From Clostridiales bacterium (GTDB lineage Bacteria; Bacillota; Clostridia; Christensenellales; Aristaeellaceae): DNA of 64,000 nucleotides. The position numbers and the translations under genes are program-made. The stretch is from contig JAAYUF010000133.1 of NCBI GenBank assembly GCA_012517815.1, positions 39,414-103,413 on the forward strand, in the 5' to 3' direction. Under the pieces are notes generated by a model. That model was not told the origin of the DNA. It saw only the letters and a list, made by a program, of their open reading frames with translations, and ran no database searches. Below, piece after piece: positions 9,052 to 18,410 of the stretch. Within the stretch, counting starts at the first letter, position 1. The number at the start of each line of letters is the position of its first letter.

Positions 9052-10875
9052 TTACTTCTTGCTCATGTACTTGCGGATGTCCACCGCAACGGCGCTGGCG
9101 ATGATGAGACCTTTGATGATCTGTTGCCAGTACGGGTCCACGCCGATGAAGGTCAGGCCGTAGTTGATCACCTGGAAGATGAACACGCCGGATACCACGC
9201 CGCCCACCGTGCCCACGCCGCCGGAGGAGGATACGCCGCCCACCACGCAGGCCGCGATGGCGTCCAGCTCATACCCTACGCCGTAGTTGTTGGTCGCGCC
9301 GCCGGTACGGGCCGCTTCCAGCACGCCGGCCATGCCGATCAGCGCGCCGGCCAGCGCGAAAATGGTCACGACCGTAAACGCCACGTTGATGCCCGAAACC
9401 TTGGCCGCCTCACGGTTGCCGCCGATCGCATACACGTTTTTGCCAAACACGGTCTTGTTTTGCAGGAACCAGACCGCGATGCAGACCACCAGCGCGATGA
9501 TCACGATAATCGGGATGAAGCCGTACACCTCGCCGGTGCCCAGATAGGTGAAATCCTCCCGGAGGCCGCCGATGGGCTGGCTGTTGTTGGGGGGCATGTT
9601 AAAGTAAATGGAGTTTGCGCCGTAGACGATCACCATGGTCGCCAGCGTCGCGATGAAGGGAGGGACGTTGAGTTTAGCTACGATAAAGCCGTTAAGCAGC
9701 CCAAACAGCAGCGCGACGAACACCGCCAGCAGGAACGGCAGGATCACCGGCAGCTGCGGCAGGTTGGGGAAGAACAGGCGGGAGTAATCCGAATTTTGCA
9801 GCATGGAGGCGGAGATGACCGCCGTCATGCCTACCACGCGGCAGGCGGACAGATCCACGCCGCCCGTGCCGATGATGACGAAGCTCATGCCCATGGCGAT
9901 GATCAGTCGCGTGGAGGACTGCTGGATGATGTTGATGAACGTTTCGGTGTCGATGAACCGCGGGTTGATCGCGGCGATCGCGCACACCAGCGCCAGCAGC
10001 ACCAGATAGATGGCTTTGTCCGACGCGAAGCGGAACAGGTTTTTCCGGGAAAAATCCAGTTCCTTGTTCTCAAACAGGATGCTCACGAGCAGCAGGAGGC
10101 TTAGGACGATGCCGATGACGTACCCCCAGCCGAAGCCGTACACCTTGGCGATCTCCCCCAGTTCCTTGTTGCCCGCCGTTTCGATGCGCAGCGCCGAGAA
10201 ACAGTACAGGAGCGAGCTCACCATCAAAATCGGCTTGCGTACCTTAAGGGACGTGTTCATCAGCGTCAGGAACAGCCCCAGCGCCGCCAGTGCCATGCCG
10301 GGGAGCAGCGTCCACAACACGTTGAGCGCGTTGGCCGCGGACAGGTTGCCCATGAGGATGCCCAACCCCGAAACCGCGTACGTCGCGGTTTCCTTTTCCT
10401 TGGCGGCGGCGGGCACCGGGTTTTGCACCGGCACCGGTGCGACCAGGTTCTGTAACCCGGAAAGCACCTTGCGCGCGTCGGTGAGCGTGGTTTTCGCGGT
10501 ATCGGTGGCCGTTTGCAGCTGGGCCAGCTGTGCCTCGGTCACGGCGCCGGTGGTGTCCGCCTGGGCATCCTTCAGGGCGCGGTTGGCGTTATCGTAAGCC
10601 GGTTGCAGTTCCTGGCTGATCTGCTTTTGGGTTTCGTCCCGAAGGACGATTTTCGCCTCATACTCCTGCACCGCGGTTTCGTAATCGGCTTGCGCCTGCG
10701 TCAGGGCCGCCTGCGCATCGTATCCCTCGCCGTTGGGCACGCGGTAGGTAATGTAGGGAAAAACCAGCGTGAGCAGCAGGAGCGCCGCCAGCACGATGGT
10801 GATCGTTTTGCGCAAGGCTTTGGAGTTGATCGGGTTCGCCTTGATGCCAAGGGCGTTTTCGGAAATCGTGCTCAT
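9052..10875 (-). CDS. mglC: Galactose/methyl-galactoside ABC permease MglC with an N-terminal coiled-coil extension
   Basis: This 607-residue protein is nearly twice the usual MglC length (about 330). The C-terminal half, from about residue 285, is a typical sugar permease of the RbsC/MglC family (GGVDLSACRVVGMTAVISA; YAIGGNREAAKVSGI; an ACVVGGVSSSGGVGTVGG stretch near the end). The N-terminal part has one membrane segment (about 25-45), then about 100 residues of Ala/Gln/Glu-rich probable coiled coil likely outside the membrane, then several further membrane segments. It is the third gene after mglB and mglA and is followed by a strong terminator. Transport of galactose or glucose is inferred from MglB; the job of the extension is unknown. 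Confidence 0.87.
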   Translation of the reverse strand: MSTISENALGIKANPINSKALRKTITIVLAALLLLTLVFPYITYRVPNGEGYDAQAALTQAQADYETAVQEYEAKIVLRDETQKQISQELQPAYDNANRALKDAQADTTGAVTEAQLAQLQTATDTAKTTLTDARKVLSGLQNLVAPVPVQNPVPAAAKEKETATYAVSGLGILMGNLSAANALNVLWTLLPGMALAALGLFLTLMNTSLKVRKPILMVSSLLYCFSALRIETAGNKELGEIAKVYGFGWGYVIGIVLSLLLLVSILFENKELDFSRKNLFRFASDKAIYLVLLALVCAIAAINPRFIDTETFINIIQQSSTRLIIAMGMSFVIIGTGGVDLSACRVVGMTAVISASMLQNSDYSRLFFPNLPQLPVILPFLLAVFVALLFGLLNGFIVAKLNVPPFIATLATMVIVYGANSIYFNMPPNNSQPIGGLREDFTYLGTGEVYGFIPIIVIIALVVCIAVWFLQNKTVFGKNVYAIGGNREAAKVSGINVAFTVVTIFALAGALIGMAGVLEAARTGGATNNYGVGYELDAIAACVVGGVSSSGGVGTVGGVVSGVFIFQVINYGLTFIGVDPYWQQIIKGLIIASAVAVDIRKYMSKK

Positions 10876-10907
10876 GTTTCACCCATCCCTCGTCTGTTTC
10901 GTTCCCG

Positions 10908-12434
10908 TCAGGATACTTTGGAGGAAAACTGCGTCGCCAGGCGCATCACATCTTCCTGCGTGGCCTCGGCGCCCGGCAGGATGCCGGCAAGCCGGCCTTC
11001 GCACATGACCATGATGCGGTCGGACATGCCCAGGAGTTCCGGCATTTCCGAGGACACCATGATGATGCTCTTGCCGCGCCTGGCCAGATCCGCGATGATG
11101 GTGTAAATTTCATATTTCGCGCCCACGTCGATGCCGCGAGTCGGCTCGTCCAGAATCAGGATCTCCGGCTCGATCAGCAGCCAGCGGGCCAACAGCACCT
11201 TCTGCTGGTTACCGCCGGAAAGATCCTTGATAAGCGTTCTCACCGAAGGCGTTTTAATGCGGAGCTGGCGGACGGAATCCTCCGTGTCGCGGATGCGCTG
11301 GCGATTGTCCAGCGCGAAAAACGGACGCCGGACATAGGCCCTCAGTTTGGCCATCACGGTGTTCTCCATGACGTTGAGCATCGGGAAAATGCCGGTGGCG
11401 CGGCGCTCTTCGGTCAAAAGCGCCATCCCGTGGCGCATCGCGTTGCGCGGCGCTTCGATTTTCACCTCGGAGCCCTTGATGATCACGCGCCCTTCCCTGA
11501 CCGCGCGAAGGCCGAACAGGGCTTCCAGCATCTCGGTGCGCTGCGCGCCCATCAGGCCGCCCACCCCCAGTATCTCGCCGCGGCGGAGGTCAAAGCTCAC
11601 ATTGCGGAAGGACCTGGGGTTGGGACTGGTGAGGTTTTCCACGCGCATCACGGTATCGGCCGGCACGTTCTCCCGCGGCGGGAAGCGGTGCGTCAGATCG
11701 CGCCCCACCATGCGCTTGATGATGAGGTCGGTCGTCAGCTCGTTTGCGGGCCAGGTGCCCACGCTGCGGCCGTCCCGCATGATGGTCACCTCGTCGGAGA
11801 TGCCCAGGATTTCCTCCATTTTGTGGGATATATAGATGATCGCCGCGCCTCTGTCCCGCATCCGGCGGATGAGCTTGAACAGGTGGGCGACCTCGTTTTC
11901 CGTCAGGGACGAGGTGGGCTCGTCCATGATGATGATCTTGGCGTTATAGGAAATCGCCTTGGCGATTTCGATGGTCTGCACGGTGGATACCGACAGCGTG
12001 CGCACCATGACTTTGGGATCGATGTTGATTTCCAGATCCTCCAGCAGGGCCTTGGTTTTCAGGTACATCGCCTTTTCGTCCACCATTGCGCCGCGGGTAG
12101 GGTATCGCCCCAGCCAGATGTTGTCCATCACGTTGCGGTAGGGAATCGGATGCAATTCCTGATGGATCATGGCGATGCCCAGATCCAGCGCCGTCTTGGA
12201 ATCGTGGATTTCGACCTCCCGGCCTTCCAGCAGGATATCGCCGCTGTTGGGATGGTAGATGCCAAACAGGCACTTCATCAGCGTCGATTTGCCGGCGCCG
12301 TTTTCGCCCATCAGCGCGTGCACCGTGCCCGGACGCACCTGCAGGCTCACGTCGTCCAGCGCCTTCACGCCCGGGAATTCCTTGCTGATGTTGCGCATTT
12401 CCAGCAGGTATGAGGTTTGATTCTGCCCGTCCAA
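10908..12434 (-). CDS. mglA: Galactose/methyl-galactoside ABC transporter ATP-binding protein MglA
   Basis: This 508-residue protein carries two fused ABC domains, as in MglA/RbsA. Domain 1 has Walker A GENGAGKSTLMK near residue 41, an ABC signature-like LSVSTVQTIEIAKA, and Walker B IIIMDEPTSSL near 164. Domain 2 has a degenerate Walker A (GGLMGAQRTEMLEAL), a full signature LSGGNQQKVLLARWL and Walker B ILILDEPTRGIDVG. One active and one degenerate site is the family norm. The start is ATG 12434. It lies 133 bases downstream of mglB, with a hairpin between them, and 32 bases before mglC. Confidence 0.95.
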   Translation of the reverse strand: MDGQNQTSYLLEMRNISKEFPGVKALDDVSLQVRPGTVHALMGENGAGKSTLMKCLFGIYHPNSGDILLEGREVEIHDSKTALDLGIAMIHQELHPIPYRNVMDNIWLGRYPTRGAMVDEKAMYLKTKALLEDLEINIDPKVMVRTLSVSTVQTIEIAKAISYNAKIIIMDEPTSSLTENEVAHLFKLIRRMRDRGAAIIYISHKMEEILGISDEVTIMRDGRSVGTWPANELTTDLIIKRMVGRDLTHRFPPRENVPADTVMRVENLTSPNPRSFRNVSFDLRRGEILGVGGLMGAQRTEMLEALFGLRAVREGRVIIKGSEVKIEAPRNAMRHGMALLTEERRATGIFPMLNVMENTVMAKLRAYVRRPFFALDNRQRIRDTEDSVRQLRIKTPSVRTLIKDLSGGNQQKVLLARWLLIEPEILILDEPTRGIDVGAKYEIYTIIADLARRGKSIIMVSSEMPELLGMSDRIMVMCEGRLAGILPGAEATQEDVMRLATQFSSKVS

Positions 12435-12485
12435 TCGCGTCAGCCTCCTGCCCGCAGGAAGCCCTGCGGAATGGTATCGAAATGA

Positions 12486-12518
12486 GGGGAGGGAGGGAAT
12501 GCTTTCCCTTCCCTCCCC
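12486..12518 (-). terminator. Hairpin between mglB and mglA (attenuator)
   Basis: GGGGAGGGAGGGAA pairs with TTCCCTTCCCTCCCC with one bulged base around a tiny loop. There is no T tract on the minus strand. Its position after the binding-protein gene repeats the arrangement seen at 6657-6693. Confidence 0.55.
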
Positions 12519-12567
12519 GGTGTATCATGGGGCGATATACGCCCGGTGCCGATGCTGCGCGCGGGGC

Positions 12568-13572
12568 TTATTCGAAGTCCGCGGCGTTGTCGATGGTCAC
12601 TTTCTGGTAAGGCACCCAGACGTACTTGCCATCGCTGATGGTGTAGGGGAAGTTGTCGGCGGTGACTTCCTCGCCGGCGCCCAGCAGGGCGGCGAGCAGC
12701 AGGGTGGCTTTGCCCTGGTTCACAGCGTCGTTGAGCACGGTGCACAGCAGCGTGCCTTCCTTGAGGGCAGCCAGCGCGGGAGCGGTGGCATCCACGCCGA
12801 CGACCGGCATGAACTTGCCTTCGGAGAAGTAGCCGGCGGCTTTCAGCGCTTCGATCGCGCCCAGCGCCATATCGTCGTTGTTGGCCAGCACGGCCTCGAT
12901 CTTGTCGCCCTGAGCGGCAAGGAAGGCAGCCATCTTATCCTGGCCCTTGACGCGATCCCACATGGCGGTGTCTTCGGCAACCTTCTCGACCTTGAAGCCG
13001 GCGGCTTCGATGGCCTTGATGGAGTACTCGGTGCGCAGCTCGGCATCCTGATGGCCCGGCTCGCCCTTGAGCATCACGTACTGGATGACGCCGTCGCCGT
13101 TCTTGTCGGCTTCGGGATGCGCGGTGAAGTAATCCACGATGATCTGGCCGCTCATGGTGCCGGACTCTTCAGCCTTGGCGCCCACGTAGTACACCGTATC
13201 GGACTTGGCCATATCTTCCGCAAGGGGCTCACGGTTGAAGAACACCACGGGGACGTCCTTATCCATCGCCTTGTCCAGGATCACGCCGGCGGCCGTGCGG
13301 TCCACGGGGTTGATGGCCAGCGCGTTCACGCCCTTGGAGAGGAACAGGTCGACCTGGTCGTTCTGGGTGGCCTGGTTGTTCTGGCTGTCGGCGATCTCGA
13401 TGGTGGCGACGTCCTTGGCGGCGTCTTCAATGGCGATGCGAACGCCGGTCATGAAGGTGTCGTCAAACTTGTAAATGGTAACGCCTACGCTGGGCAGATC
13501 CGCGGCCATGGCGACAGACGCCATGCTCAGCACCATGGCAAGAGCCAACGCGAGAGTGAGCACCTTTTTCAT
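12568..13572 (-). CDS. mglB: Galactose/glucose-binding protein MglB
   Basis: This 334-residue secreted binding protein starts at ATG 13572 behind AAGGAGG and has a signal peptide ending near VAMAADLPS. It matches the galactose/glucose-binding protein closely. The EF-hand-like calcium loop DKNGDGVIQY is followed directly by VMLKGEPGHQDAELRT, as in GGBP, and NNDDMALGAIEALK and VGVDAT are the usual hinge and sugar-site strands. It is the first gene of mglBAC and lies 146 bases after the sensing operon. As in other gut clostridia no lipobox is evident, so how it stays at the cell surface is not clear. Confidence 0.93.
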   Translation of the reverse strand: MKKVLTLALALAMVLSMASVAMAADLPSVGVTIYKFDDTFMTGVRIAIEDAAKDVATIEIADSQNNQATQNDQVDLFLSKGVNALAINPVDRTAAGVILDKAMDKDVPVVFFNREPLAEDMAKSDTVYYVGAKAEESGTMSGQIIVDYFTAHPEADKNGDGVIQYVMLKGEPGHQDAELRTEYSIKAIEAAGFKVEKVAEDTAMWDRVKGQDKMAAFLAAQGDKIEAVLANNDDMALGAIEALKAAGYFSEGKFMPVVGVDATAPALAALKEGTLLCTVLNDAVNQGKATLLLAALLGAGEEVTADNFPYTISDGKYVWVPYQKVTIDNAADFE

Positions 13573-13626
13573 GGAATGACCTCCTTGTTGTTCTGGGCGG
13601 TATTCCGCCTGATCTGTCACTCAGTA

Positions 13627-13653
13627 TGCCATTCCCCGACAAAAATTGGAATG
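13627..13653 (-). promoter_or_regulatory. Inverted repeat upstream of mglB, possible regulator site
   Basis: On the minus strand GCATTCC and GGAATGGC flank an 11-nt T-rich spacer, and CATACT just downstream could be a -10 element without a good -35. That pattern suits an activated promoter, possibly a YesN-type target. It was found by eye and is weak alone. Confidence 0.3.
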
Positions 13654-13718
13654 CGAAAACCTTCTGTGAAGTTTAGAAATCATTCGGTGTTGAAAAAACC
13701 TTTTCGGAAGCGGTCCGG

Positions 13719-14684
13719 TCATTGCAGCATCGGGAACACCAGTTTCTGGTTTTCCGGCAGGTACATGTTGTCCAGGTCGATCACCCGGCTTTCCGTACCG
13801 TAGCGCGCGGGGATTTCCTTCCCGGCGATCGCCTGCGAAGCGAACTGCACGCCCAGGTAGCCCATGGCGAACGGCATGCCCAGCACCATCGCGTCCACCT
13901 GCCGGTTTTCCAGGTAGGTGGTCCTGTTCTGGCCGCAGTCCATGCCCACCAGCACGATCTCCCGGGTGGTGCGGCTCATGGCCTTGGCGGCGATCTCGGT
14001 CGCCTCGCCGGTCAGGCACAGGATGCCCTCCGCGTGCGGGTAGAGCGAAAGCAGGGTGAGCAGATCGTCGGGGGTTTGCCCGTCCAGCGCCACCGTGCGC
14101 AGCACCGAAGGCGCGCCCTCCGCCTCCAGCGCCCGCCGGGCGCCTTTCAGGCAGAGCGCCGCCGCGGTATCCTCCGCCGCGCCGGTGATCAGCAGGATGT
14201 GCGCGTCCTCAGGCAACCTCTCCCGCAAGGCCAGGGCGGCCATCTCCCCCGCCTGCTCGCTGTCCCCGCTGATGACGCAGGCGATGTTCCCCGGGTCTGC
14301 GCCATCCCCCAGGCTCAGCACGGGCACCTTGCGCTGCGCGGCCATCGCCAGGGGGAGGGTCAAATCCTCCCCGCTGACGGGCACCAGCAGGATTGCCTTC
14401 ACGTTTTTCTCCAGCAGCTGTTCCATCAGCGCCGCCTGCGAGAGCACCGTACCCCCCGCGTAGTCCGGCGCCGCGGTGATCAGGTCCAGCCGGCGTTCCT
14501 TTGCCGCCAGCTTCGCGCCCAGCTTCATCTGCAAAGCGCCCGTGCCGATATCGGTATCCAGCAGCAGCGCCACGGTATCGCTTTGCACCTCCGCCTGCGT
14601 GTTGGTCGTCGGCTGCACGCCCCACCACAGCAGAAGCGCGGCCAGCGCCACGCACACCAGCGAAAACCAGATGCGCAGCCTCAT
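13719..14684 (-). CDS. Membrane-anchored periplasmic sugar-binding-like protein of a sensing operon
   Basis: This 321-residue protein has an N-terminal signal/anchor (MRLRIWFSLVCVALAALLLWW) and a type-1 periplasmic binding fold (Peripla_BP_4/LacI-like): VALLLDTDIGTGALQMKLGAK at the start, ILLVPVSGEDL and VLVGMDCGQN later. It overlaps the kinase gene by ATGA, so it belongs to the regulator operon rather than to a transporter. Similar triads of binding protein, YesM kinase and YesN regulator are known to sense extracellular sugars and switch on the neighbouring importer, here mglBAC. That role is inferred from context. Confidence 0.75.
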   Translation of the reverse strand: MRLRIWFSLVCVALAALLLWWGVQPTTNTQAEVQSDTVALLLDTDIGTGALQMKLGAKLAAKERRLDLITAAPDYAGGTVLSQAALMEQLLEKNVKAILLVPVSGEDLTLPLAMAAQRKVPVLSLGDGADPGNIACVISGDSEQAGEMAALALRERLPEDAHILLITGAAEDTAAALCLKGARRALEAEGAPSVLRTVALDGQTPDDLLTLLSLYPHAEGILCLTGEATEIAAKAMSRTTREIVLVGMDCGQNRTTYLENRQVDAMVLGMPFAMGYLGVQFASQAIAGKEIPARYGTESRVIDLDNMYLPENQKLVFPMLQ

Positions 14685-16426
14685 TCTATCGCCTCCCTCA
14701 GGGCGGGCAGGCGGATGAGCACCTCGGTGCCCTCGTCCAGCGCGCTGCGGATGGTCAAGCCATATTGCCTGCCGAAGGTCAGTTGGATACGCTCGTGCAC
14801 GTTTTTCACCCCGATGCCCGATTTGCCGGCGGGCGTGTGCAGAATCGTGGCCACCTGTGCGGGCGGCATGCCGCCCCCGTTGTCCCGGACCCGCAGGATC
14901 AGGTCCCCGTCCTCCAGGCTGGAACTGATCTCCACCAGCCCCTCGTCCACCGGGTATTCCTCCAGCCCGTGCTGGATGGCATTTTCCACGATCGGCTGCA
15001 CGATGAGCTTGATGGTGCGCAGTTCCAGCGTGTCGGGGTCGGGGGAGATGGTGAAGGTGAACTTGTTCTTAAAACGCATCTGCTGGATGATCAGGTAGTT
15101 GCGCACATGCTCCAGCTCTTCGCGCACGGAGATCATGTTGCGGCCCTTGCTGATGGAAATGCGGAAGAGCCTTGCCAGCGCCGTGACCATCACGATGGCT
15201 TCGCGGCCGCGGCCGCGTTCCTCCATCCACACGATCGAATCCAGCGTATTATAGAGGAAGTGGGGGTTGATCTGCGCTTGCAGGGCGTTGAGCTCGTGGA
15301 GGCGCTTAACCTCCTGCTCGTGCACGATCTGGTCCATCAGCCGCCGGATGCGGATGAGCATATGGTTAAACGTCCGGCTGAGGGAGCGGATCTCCGCAAA
15401 CCCCTGTTCCTGAATGGATACCTCCAGATTGCCGGCCTCCACCTTGGACATGACCTGTTCCAGCATCCGGATGGGCTTGGATACGTACGCGCCCGACAGG
15501 GTCGCCACCGCCATGGAGAGCAGCACGCCCGCCAGCAGCACCGACAGCGTGATGCGGATCAGCTCCGGCTGGATGGAGAGAATCTCGTCCAGATAGGCCA
15601 CGCCGACCATTCTCCAGCGGGTATAATCCACCGTGGTGATGATCAGCAGGCGTTCCCGTCCGTCCAGCTCGTCCCGGCAGCGGCCGAAAACCTGCCCGCG
15701 GACCGCATCGAGGTTTTCGCGCTTCAGCCCGGCGTAGATCAGCTGCTGCTGGGGGTGGTACACCAGCTCCGTCTCGGTATCCACCAGATAGACATAGCCG
15801 CTTTTCCCCAGGCTGATGTTCTCGCACAGGCTGGTGATGGCCGTAAAGTTGAAATCTGCCATCAGCACGCCGGTTTCCCGCTGCCCGTCGCGCAGGTATT
15901 CCACGCGGCGGCTCAGGGTGATCACCCACGCGTACTGGCCGGCAAAGATGTTTTGCACATAGGGTGAGGAAAAGTACACCGTGGCCGTGCTGGCGCGGAT
16001 CGCCTTCTGAAACCAGCCGTAGGAGCTCACTTCCCGCGGGGATTTGGAAAGCTCCCCGGCGGTGCTTACCAGCAGGCGGCCGTCCGGCGAGAAAAGCGCC
16101 ATGGCCGCCACATCCTTGCGGCTGGATTTAAGGAAGGCCATCACCGTGCCCAGCGCCTCGGGCGAGGCCTCGGAGGCGCCGGATACCAGATTGCCGAAAT
16201 AGTCCATCGTTTCCAGCATGGTGTTGACGTACACGCCCAAGCTTGCGTTGCCCTGATCCACCGTCTGGCGGGTGCGCTCCATCGCGTTTTCTTCCAGCAG
16301 CACGTTCAGGCGCGTCACCAGGCTTACGCTTACCAGCAGCAGCAGGATCATCCCGACCATGAAAAAGCCGGTGATGACCATCTGCAGGCTCTGCCCCCGG
16401 CCCCCCGCCGCCGCGCGCGCCTTCAT
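14681..16426 (-). CDS. Sensor histidine kinase, YesM-like
   Basis: This 581-residue membrane kinase has a membrane segment at residues 15-40, an extracellular Cache-like sensing region of about 240 residues, a second membrane segment near 285-305 and a HAMP linker (YVSKPIRMLEQVMSKVE). The His_kinase domain has the phospho-acceptor QINPHFLYNTLDS near residue 390, and the HATPase has VENAIQHGLEE and DNGGGMP (N and G1 boxes). The ATG at 16426 overlaps the YesN-like stop (ATGA). It probably couples to the binding-like protein encoded next and phosphorylates the preceding regulator. Confidence 0.92.
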   Translation of the reverse strand: MKARAAAGGRGQSLQMVITGFFMVGMILLLLVSVSLVTRLNVLLEENAMERTRQTVDQGNASLGVYVNTMLETMDYFGNLVSGASEASPEALGTVMAFLKSSRKDVAAMALFSPDGRLLVSTAGELSKSPREVSSYGWFQKAIRASTATVYFSSPYVQNIFAGQYAWVITLSRRVEYLRDGQRETGVLMADFNFTAITSLCENISLGKSGYVYLVDTETELVYHPQQQLIYAGLKRENLDAVRGQVFGRCRDELDGRERLLIITTVDYTRWRMVGVAYLDEILSIQPELIRITLSVLLAGVLLSMAVATLSGAYVSKPIRMLEQVMSKVEAGNLEVSIQEQGFAEIRSLSRTFNHMLIRIRRLMDQIVHEQEVKRLHELNALQAQINPHFLYNTLDSIVWMEERGRGREAIVMVTALARLFRISISKGRNMISVREELEHVRNYLIIQQMRFKNKFTFTISPDPDTLELRTIKLIVQPIVENAIQHGLEEYPVDEGLVEISSSLEDGDLILRVRDNGGGMPPAQVATILHTPAGKSGIGVKNVHERIQLTFGRQYGLTIRSALDEGTEVLIRLPALREAIE

Positions 16427-18051
16427 GCCTTGTTCTCCCGGGCGTTACGCCGCGCCTGCGAGGGCGAGATCCCAAAGAATTTCTTGAACGAATAGCTGAA
16501 ATAGCTGGGCTCCCCCATGCCGACCATGGCGGCGATATCGGCCGTTTTCAGGTCGCTGCCGGTCAGCAGGGTCATGGCTTTGCCCATGCGAAGCTCCGTC
16601 AGGTACTGGTGCAGGGTGATTTTCATCTCGCGCTTGAACAGCGTGCTGAAATAGGCCGCGCTGATGTGCAGGTGGCGGCAGACTTTTTCCAGGCTGATGT
16701 CGCTGCTCATGTAGTGCTCCTGCAGATATTCCGCCGCCCGTTGCGCCAGCCTGCGACCGCTTTCGGTACGTGAGTCCTGCACGTTTTCGGTAAGCCTCCG
16801 GCACAGGGCGCTCAGGAGCGCGTCCGCCTCCTCCAGTTCCTTGCAACGGAGGATCGCTTCCGGGGAGGCGGCTTCCTCGCCCTGTCCCGGCCAGTCCAGC
16901 CCCATATCGCGCGCCGTGCGCACGAGGGTCGTCAGCACCTCCATCAGGTACACCTGAAAATCCCGGTACGTGGCCTGCGAACGGCGCACTTCCTCCATAA
17001 GCAGGTGCACCTGCTTTTCAGCCTCGGCCGTGTCCCCCAGCTTGATGGCGTTGGAAAGCGCGCGCAGCGCGATTTCCTCCGCAGCCAGCTGGTTGGCGCT
17101 GTCGGGTTCCATATCCGCGATCGCCAGCACCTGGTTTTTCCCCAGCAGCGCCGACTGGTTGAGCGCGGACTGCGCCTGTTCCGCCGCGTGGTGCAGCTGG
17201 CCCAGCTGTTCGCAGGGGTTGCTCACACCCGCCGCCAGATCGCAGTCCAGATAGCGTTTGACCGTCTGGCAGGCGGCGTCCAGCAGCGCCGGAATGCCCG
17301 CGAAAGGCTGGGTTTCCTCCCCTTCCAGCAGGAACAGCACCGCGACCAGCCGGTTGAAGTGGAACACCTGACATTCCGCTTCGCTCTCCAGCACTTCGGA
17401 TACGATGTTGATCACGGCAAAGCGCATGAGATCGGGGTTGCGCAGCAGATCCTCGTCGCCCGTTTCCGCCGAGCCGATGCTTAAAAGGGCCACGGCGTAG
17501 CGCTCGCAGGCGAGCGGCAGCCCGTACTGTCTGGCGCTTTCCAGCGCCTCGGCCGCGGATACGCCGCCCGTGAGCAGCGAGGTGAGCAGCAGTTCGCGCA
17601 GGATGGGGAGGCTCGCGCGGAAATGCGCCTGCAGCGCCCGCACGTTGCCGCGCTGGGCAAAATCCTCGTCCAGATGCGCCTTGACGCGGCGAAGCACCTC
17701 GATAAACTCCTCGGAAGAGATGGGCTTGAGGATATAGTCCTTGATCTGGATCTGGACGGCCTGGCGGGCATACTCAAACTCATCGTAGCCGCTCAAGACG
17801 ATAAACTGCACCGTGGGCAGTGTTTTCCGCATGCGGCGCGCCATCTCCAGGCCATCCAGAAAGGGCATCCGAATATCTGTGACTACCAGATCGGGGGTGA
17901 CGGTCTCGGCGATCTGCAGCGCCTCTAAACCGTTTTCCGCAACCCCGACAATCTGGAAACCCTCCTGCGCCCAATTAATAATCTCCAGCAAACCGTCGCG
18001 GATCTCAGGCTCGTCGTCTACCAGCATCAGTCGGTACATGTCAGGTTTCAT
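16423..18051 (-). CDS. Response regulator with AraC-type DNA-binding domain, YesN-like
   Basis: This 542-residue regulator has a receiver domain (LMLVDDEPEIRDG at the start, phospho-acceptor Asp in LVVTDIRMPFLDG near residue 57, Lys in IKDYILKPIS), a long middle region, and a C-terminal AraC/XylS pair of helix-turn-helix motifs (ISAAYFSTLFKREM and YFSYSFKKFFGISPSQ). The start is ATG 18051 or, equally possible, ATG 18039; the AAAAAGG ribosome site suits the second better. It is first in the regulator operon. The likely target is the mglB promoter region. Confidence 0.92.
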   Translation of the reverse strand: MKPDMYRLMLVDDEPEIRDGLLEIINWAQEGFQIVGVAENGLEALQIAETVTPDLVVTDIRMPFLDGLEMARRMRKTLPTVQFIVLSGYDEFEYARQAVQIQIKDYILKPISSEEFIEVLRRVKAHLDEDFAQRGNVRALQAHFRASLPILRELLLTSLLTGGVSAAEALESARQYGLPLACERYAVALLSIGSAETGDEDLLRNPDLMRFAVINIVSEVLESEAECQVFHFNRLVAVLFLLEGEETQPFAGIPALLDAACQTVKRYLDCDLAAGVSNPCEQLGQLHHAAEQAQSALNQSALLGKNQVLAIADMEPDSANQLAAEEIALRALSNAIKLGDTAEAEKQVHLLMEEVRRSQATYRDFQVYLMEVLTTLVRTARDMGLDWPGQGEEAASPEAILRCKELEEADALLSALCRRLTENVQDSRTESGRRLAQRAAEYLQEHYMSSDISLEKVCRHLHISAAYFSTLFKREMKITLHQYLTELRMGKAMTLLTGSDLKTADIAAMVGMGEPSYFSYSFKKFFGISPSQARRNARENKA

Positions 18052-18323
18052 CCTTTTTCGCTCAGAAATCACAGTACGTAGAATATAGCATAAATCGGCG
18101 GCAATAGGAAGGGGCACCTCACGAAACCGGCGGCGAACCCTGTTGCGGCGGCGCCCGGGCATGCCGGGCGGGGGCCGCAGGGGCGGCGGCTGGCTTCCTG
18201 CGGGTTTCCCGCGGTTTGCCCAAGCCCGCAATGCCCCGCAAACGCTTGCCGCAGCGCTTGTTCAGCTGAAAAACCTTTCGGTGATGCATACGCGGCAAAT
18301 CGGTTGCGGATGAAAAATTAGGC

Positions 18324-18352
18324 TTGCATTTTAACCGGAAGTTTGCTATACT
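18324..18352 (+). promoter_or_regulatory. Promoter of the tRNA-Ala gene
   Basis: TTGCAT (18324-18329) and TATACT (18347-18352) are spaced by 17 bases and point toward the tRNA, giving a 5' leader of about 60 bases. The rest of 18052-18419 shows no gene. Confidence 0.7.
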
Positions 18353-18410
18353 TTATAAGCTGGTTCAGGAGATCGGATCTCGGGACGCGCTCCGGACGGC
18401 ATGGACAGGG

